Of a DNA stretch of 64,000 bases, positions 60,972-64,000 are shown one piece after another. The number at the start of each line of letters is the position of its first letter. Position 1 is the first letter of the stretch. The DNA is taken from the NCBI RefSeq assembly GCF_009469765.1, contig NZ_SSSQ01000010.1, positions 62,001 to 126,000 on the forward strand, given 5' to 3'. This DNA is from Dechloromonas hortensis (GTDB lineage: Bacteria; Pseudomonadota; Gammaproteobacteria; Burkholderiales; Rhodocyclaceae). Below the pieces are notes generated by a model, which was not told the DNA's origin, searched no databases, and saw only the letters and a list, made by a program, of their open reading frames with translations. A program made the position numbers and the translations under genes.

Positions 60972-63182
60972 GTGAAAAGACAGCTGATCCGCTTCATTCT
61001 CGGCGCCTTATGTCTGATTCTGCTGCTCGGTCATGCCGGGGGCGTCTGGCAGATTCCCTTCGTCAGTGCCCTGGATGCGTATCTGTACGATGCGCGCCTG
61101 CGCTTGACGATGCCGAAGACGCTCGACGAGCGTATTGTCATCGTCGATATCGACGAAAAAAGTCTGGCCGAAGTCGGGCGTTGGCCGTGGGGGCGCAACG
61201 TACTGGCCGAACTCGTCCGTCGACTGACCGACGACTATCAGGTAGCTGTGGTCGGTTTCGACGTCGTTTTCGCCGAGCCGGACGAAAGCTCCGGACTCAA
61301 GGTGCTCGAAGCGCTCGGTCGGCAGCAACTGAAAAACGAGCCGTCCTTTCAGCGCAGCCTGGCCGCTTTGCGCCGCTCGCTCGACTACGACCAGCTGTTT
61401 GCCGAGACATTGCGTGGGCGGCCGGTGGTCCTCGGCTATTATTTTTCCGGGCTGGAGCAGGCGCAGCAAACGGGAGCCTTGCCGCCGCCCGTTTTCCCGG
61501 CGGCGACGCTGGCCGGGCGCCGGATTCCGCTGGTTTCCTGGCTCGGCTACGGCGCCAGTCTGCCGCTGCTGCAGAAGGCGGCCGCGGCGGGCGGGCATTT
61601 CAATCCGTTGGTCGATGTCGATGGCAGTGCACGTCGGGTGCCGCTGGTCGTTGAATTTCAGGGGCAATATTACGAGGCGCTGGCGCTTGCCGTGCTGCGT
61701 ACGTTGCTCGGGCGCAGCGAGGTGCGTCCGGGCTTACCTGACGAGAAGACCGGGATCGAATGGCTGGATGTCATTTCCGAACGCGGCAGCCTGCGTATTC
61801 CGGTCGATGAACATGCGACGGCGCTGATTCCCTACCGCGGCTATGAACGAAGCTTTCCGTACATTTCGGCGGTCGACGTGCTGCATGGGCGAGTTGCCAC
61901 CGAGCAACTGGCCGGCCGCATCGTGCTGGTCGGGACGACGGCGCCGGGCTTGATGGACCTGCGGTCGACCCCGGTCGGCGCGGCATTTCCCGGCGTCGAA
62001 GCGCACGCCAACTTGATCGCCGGCATGCTGAGCGGCACCGTCAAGGACATGCCGGGCTACGTGCGCGGCCTCGATGTGCTGCAACTGCTGCTTTTCGGTG
62101 GCATGCTGACCATCCTCCTGCCCCTTCTTTCACCGTTGCGGGCGAGCTTGCTGACCATCCTCACGCTGGCGGCCTGCTTGGGCCTCAACCTGCTGCTCTG
62201 GCATTCGGCGAATCTGGTGCTGCCGCTGGCGGCGTGCATTCTCGCCATCTTGCTGCTCTACGGCCTGAACATGTCCTGGGGTTATTTCGTCGAGTCGCGC
62301 AGCAAGCGGCAGTTCACCGAATTATTCGGCCAGTATGTGCCGCCTGAGCTGGTCGATGAGATGGCCAGGAACCCGGGCAGCTATAACATGGAAGGCCGTA
62401 ACGAACAATTGACGGTACTGTTTGCCGATATCCGCAGTTTTACCCGGATCTCGGAAGGAATGGAGCCGCGCGAGCTGAGTCGTCTGATGAATGTGTATTT
62501 CGGGGTGATGACCGAGGTCATCCGCCAGCAGCGCGGGACGCTCGACAAGTACATTGGCGATGCGATCATGGCTTTCTGGGGGGCGCCGGTCAGCGATCCG
62601 GAAAATGCTCGTCACGCGGTGTTGACCGCATTGGCCATGCAACGACAGCTACACGCGCTGGCCGAGCCTTTCAAGGCGCAGGGCTGGCCGGTGTTAAGGG
62701 CGGGAATCGGGATCAACAGCGGGGCGATGACGGTCGGCGACATGGGGTCGCCGGTTCGCAAGGCCTATACCGTGATGGGCGATGCGGTGAATCTGGCGTC
62801 GCGCCTGGAAGGCATCACCAAGGACTACGGAGTCGAGATCATTGTCGGCGAGGCGACGCAGGCGCAGATCGGCGATATTGCGTTTCGTGAACTCGACCGC
62901 GTCCAGGTGGTCGGCAAGGACATGGCGATTGCCATCTACGAACCGCTCGGCCTGACCGCCGAGTTGTCGCCTGCCGTGCGCGAGGAACTGAAGCTCTGGC
63001 AGGACGCGCTGCGCCTCTATCGTGCCCGGGAATGGGAGCAAGCCGAACTCCGGATATACAATCTGCAACAACGCTCGCCGACCTGCCGGCTGTATGCGCT
63101 GTACGCCGAGCGCCTGGCCGGGTGGCAGGCCTGTCCCCCGGATGAGCACTGGTGCGCGGTAACCACTTTTCAGACGAAATAG
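60972..63182 (+). CDS. CHASE2-domain class III adenylate cyclase
   Basis: A 736-residue membrane cyclase with the same plan as the kinase upstream. A membrane helix (~7-24) is followed by a CHASE2 sensor (~30-345, IVIVDIDEKSLAEVGRWPWG), three membrane helices (~355-440) and a cyclase domain (~475-650). Metal Asp lies in VLFADIRSFTRIS, the second in YIGDAIMAF. Substrate-selecting Lys (LDKYIGD) and Asp (VMGDAVNLASR) favour ATP. GTG at 60972, 20 bases after the FHA gene. Its product would be removed by the phosphodiesterase encoded 2 bases downstream. Confidence 0.88.
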   Translation: MKRQLIRFILGALCLILLLGHAGGVWQIPFVSALDAYLYDARLRLTMPKTLDERIVIVDIDEKSLAEVGRWPWGRNVLAELVRRLTDDYQVAVVGFDVVFAEPDESSGLKVLEALGRQQLKNEPSFQRSLAALRRSLDYDQLFAETLRGRPVVLGYYFSGLEQAQQTGALPPPVFPAATLAGRRIPLVSWLGYGASLPLLQKAAAAGGHFNPLVDVDGSARRVPLVVEFQGQYYEALALAVLRTLLGRSEVRPGLPDEKTGIEWLDVISERGSLRIPVDEHATALIPYRGYERSFPYISAVDVLHGRVATEQLAGRIVLVGTTAPGLMDLRSTPVGAAFPGVEAHANLIAGMLSGTVKDMPGYVRGLDVLQLLLFGGMLTILLPLLSPLRASLLTILTLAACLGLNLLLWHSANLVLPLAACILAILLLYGLNMSWGYFVESRSKRQFTELFGQYVPPELVDEMARNPGSYNMEGRNEQLTVLFADIRSFTRISEGMEPRELSRLMNVYFGVMTEVIRQQRGTLDKYIGDAIMAFWGAPVSDPENARHAVLTALAMQRQLHALAEPFKAQGWPVLRAGIGINSGAMTVGDMGSPVRKAYTVMGDAVNLASRLEGITKDYGVEIIVGEATQAQIGDIAFRELDRVQVVGKDMAIAIYEPLGLTAELSPAVREELKLWQDALRLYRAREWEQAELRIYNLQQRSPTCRLYALYAERLAGWQACPPDEHWCAVTTFQTK

Positions 63183-63184
63183 GC

Positions 63185-63952
63185 ATGAAACTCAGAGTCC
63201 TTGGTTGTAGTGGCGGTATCGGTGGCCGGCACCTGCGGACGACCTCCTTCCTGGTCGACCATGACATCCTGATCGATGCCGGCACTGGCGTGGCCGACCT
63301 GTCGATCGGCGAACTGGCGGCGATTGACCATGTCTTCCTGACCCACGCCCACCTCGACCATATCGCCTCGCTGCCCTTGATGATCGATACCGTCGCCGAC
63401 CGGCGTCGCCAGCCGCTGACGGTGTACGGTACTGCCGACGTGCTGGCCAGTTTGCGGCGCCATATCTTCAACTGGTCGATCTGGCCGGATTTCACCGAAA
63501 TTCCCGACCGGCAGCAGCCGCTGATGCGCTATCAGACGATTGCCGTGCAGCAGACAGTCAGTCTTGATGGGCGGCGCATTACCGCGCTGCCGGCCGACCA
63601 TACGGTGCCGGCCGCCGGCTATTGCCTCGATTCGGGGGCCGGCAGCCTGGTTTTCTCCGGCGATACCGGGCCGTGCGCCGACTTCTGGGTGGCGGTGAAC
63701 GGTATTTCGAATCTGCGGCACCTGATCATCGAGTGTGCTTTCTCCAACGGCGAAGCAGCCTTGGCCACGGCCTCCAAACATTTTTACCCCCACCTGCTGG
63801 CGGCAGAACTGCAGAAGCTGCTGCGGCCATGCGAGATCCACATCACGCACCTGAAGCCGGGCAAGATCGAGCTGACCATGGAAGAGATCGAAAGCAGCCT
63901 CGGCGACTTCAAGCCGCACATGCTGCAAAACAACCAGATTCTCGATTTTTGA
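63185..63952 (+). CDS. Class II 3',5'-cyclic-nucleotide phosphodiesterase (metallo-beta-lactamase fold)
   Basis: A 255-residue metallo-beta-lactamase-fold protein. THAHLDHIASLPLMIDTV closely follows the class II cyclic-nucleotide phosphodiesterase signature, with further ligands in PADHTVPA, FSGDTG and ITHLKPGK. It has no signal peptide and begins MKLRVLGCSGG. The predicted job is cAMP hydrolysis opposite the adjacent cyclase. The ATG lies 2 bases after the cyclase stop with little ribosome site, so translation is likely coupled. General MBL hydrolase is the alternative. Confidence 0.85.
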   Translation: MKLRVLGCSGGIGGRHLRTTSFLVDHDILIDAGTGVADLSIGELAAIDHVFLTHAHLDHIASLPLMIDTVADRRRQPLTVYGTADVLASLRRHIFNWSIWPDFTEIPDRQQPLMRYQTIAVQQTVSLDGRRITALPADHTVPAAGYCLDSGAGSLVFSGDTGPCADFWVAVNGISNLRHLIIECAFSNGEAALATASKHFYPHLLAAELQKLLRPCEIHITHLKPGKIELTMEEIESSLGDFKPHMLQNNQILDF

Positions 63953-63960
63953 GACAGTCA

Positions 63961-63978
63961 GCCTCGCGCCGGCGAGGC
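63961..63978 (+). repeat. Short hairpin between the phosphodiesterase gene and the next gene
   Basis: GCCTCGC-GCCG-GCGAGGC is a perfect 7-bp stem with a 4-base loop. No T-run follows, so transcription may continue into the next gene. Confidence 0.5.
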
Positions 63979-63995
63979 AAGCCGGAGGAGCAAGC

Positions 63996-64000
63996 ATGGA
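63996..64000 (+). CDS. Start of a further gene, cut by the window end
   Basis: GGAGGAG at 63983-63989 is a strong ribosome site, followed 6 bases later by ATG at 63996. Only the first codon and part of the second are visible, so nothing can be said about the product beyond its likely membership in the same transcript. Confidence 0.5.

Noticed and set aside
56885..63952. Type VI secretion regulatory genes (PpkA/PppA/Fha type)
   Set aside because: The kinase, phosphatase and FHA genes are present, but there are no tss genes in the window, and the cyclase/phosphodiesterase pair and CHASE2 sensors do not fit that system.

Overview
The window looks like a chromosomal segment of a GC-rich betaproteobacterium, most likely of the Rhodocyclales (Azonexus/Dechloromonas-like). 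This is inferred from tandem phasin genes, the his-HIT-tatABC gene order, the mlaFEDACB layout, an MSHA-type pilus cluster and codon use. I recognise no rRNA, tRNA, CRISPR array, insertion sequence or prophage. Almost everything is compact, and many genes are joined by 4-base ATGA overlaps.

Layout. Positions 1-2281: the end of hrpA, an EI24 membrane protein and a CinA-type molybdopterin-binding protein. Positions 2353-3700: two phasin genes (minus strand) behind a consensus sigma70 promoter flanked by PhaR-like operator motifs. Positions 3790-6492: kdsD-kdsC-lptC-lptA (minus strand), without the usual lptB/rpoN continuation. Position 6546 onward: a Kef-type antiporter. Positions 8540-27127: an MSHA-like type IV pilus island. 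It holds a prepilin with a sigma54-type promoter, a histidine kinase, an adenylate cyclase, two related pseudopilin-like proteins (one of 879 residues), mshK/J/I/G/E/N/L/M homologues and a sigma54-activating response regulator.

Positions 27228-33914: mlaFEDACB (outer-membrane lipid asymmetry), an ABC-2 exporter, a BolA protein and murA. Positions 34051-34496: a cold-shock gene with a long leader. Positions 34751-44692: the histidine pathway (hisG, D, C, B, H, A, F, I, E), a HIT protein and tatABC. Here hisC is on the opposite strand, and a split chromate transporter and a lone CZB zinc-binding protein sit between hisD and hisB. Positions 44693-52854: a class II glutamine amidotransferase, an HtrA protease, a Nif3-family protein, a FimV-like protein, a fumarylacetoacetase-family hydrolase, paaK and a MATE pump. 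Positions 52991-56788: sucCD, terC and an ornithine-cyclodeaminase-family gene.

Positions 56885-63952: a signalling cassette of CHASE2-Ser/Thr kinase, PP2C phosphatase, double-FHA protein, CHASE2-adenylate cyclase and class II cyclic-nucleotide phosphodiesterase. It pairs a writer, an eraser and a reader of protein phosphorylation with a maker and a breaker of cAMP, and both membrane enzymes carry the same type of extracytoplasmic sensor.

The most interesting points are this cassette, the 879-residue pseudopilin-like protein with an apparent internal duplication, the sigma54 link between the prepilin and the pilus-cluster regulator, the rearranged his operon with a long hairpin at the hisG start, and the PhaR-like operators around the phasin promoter.
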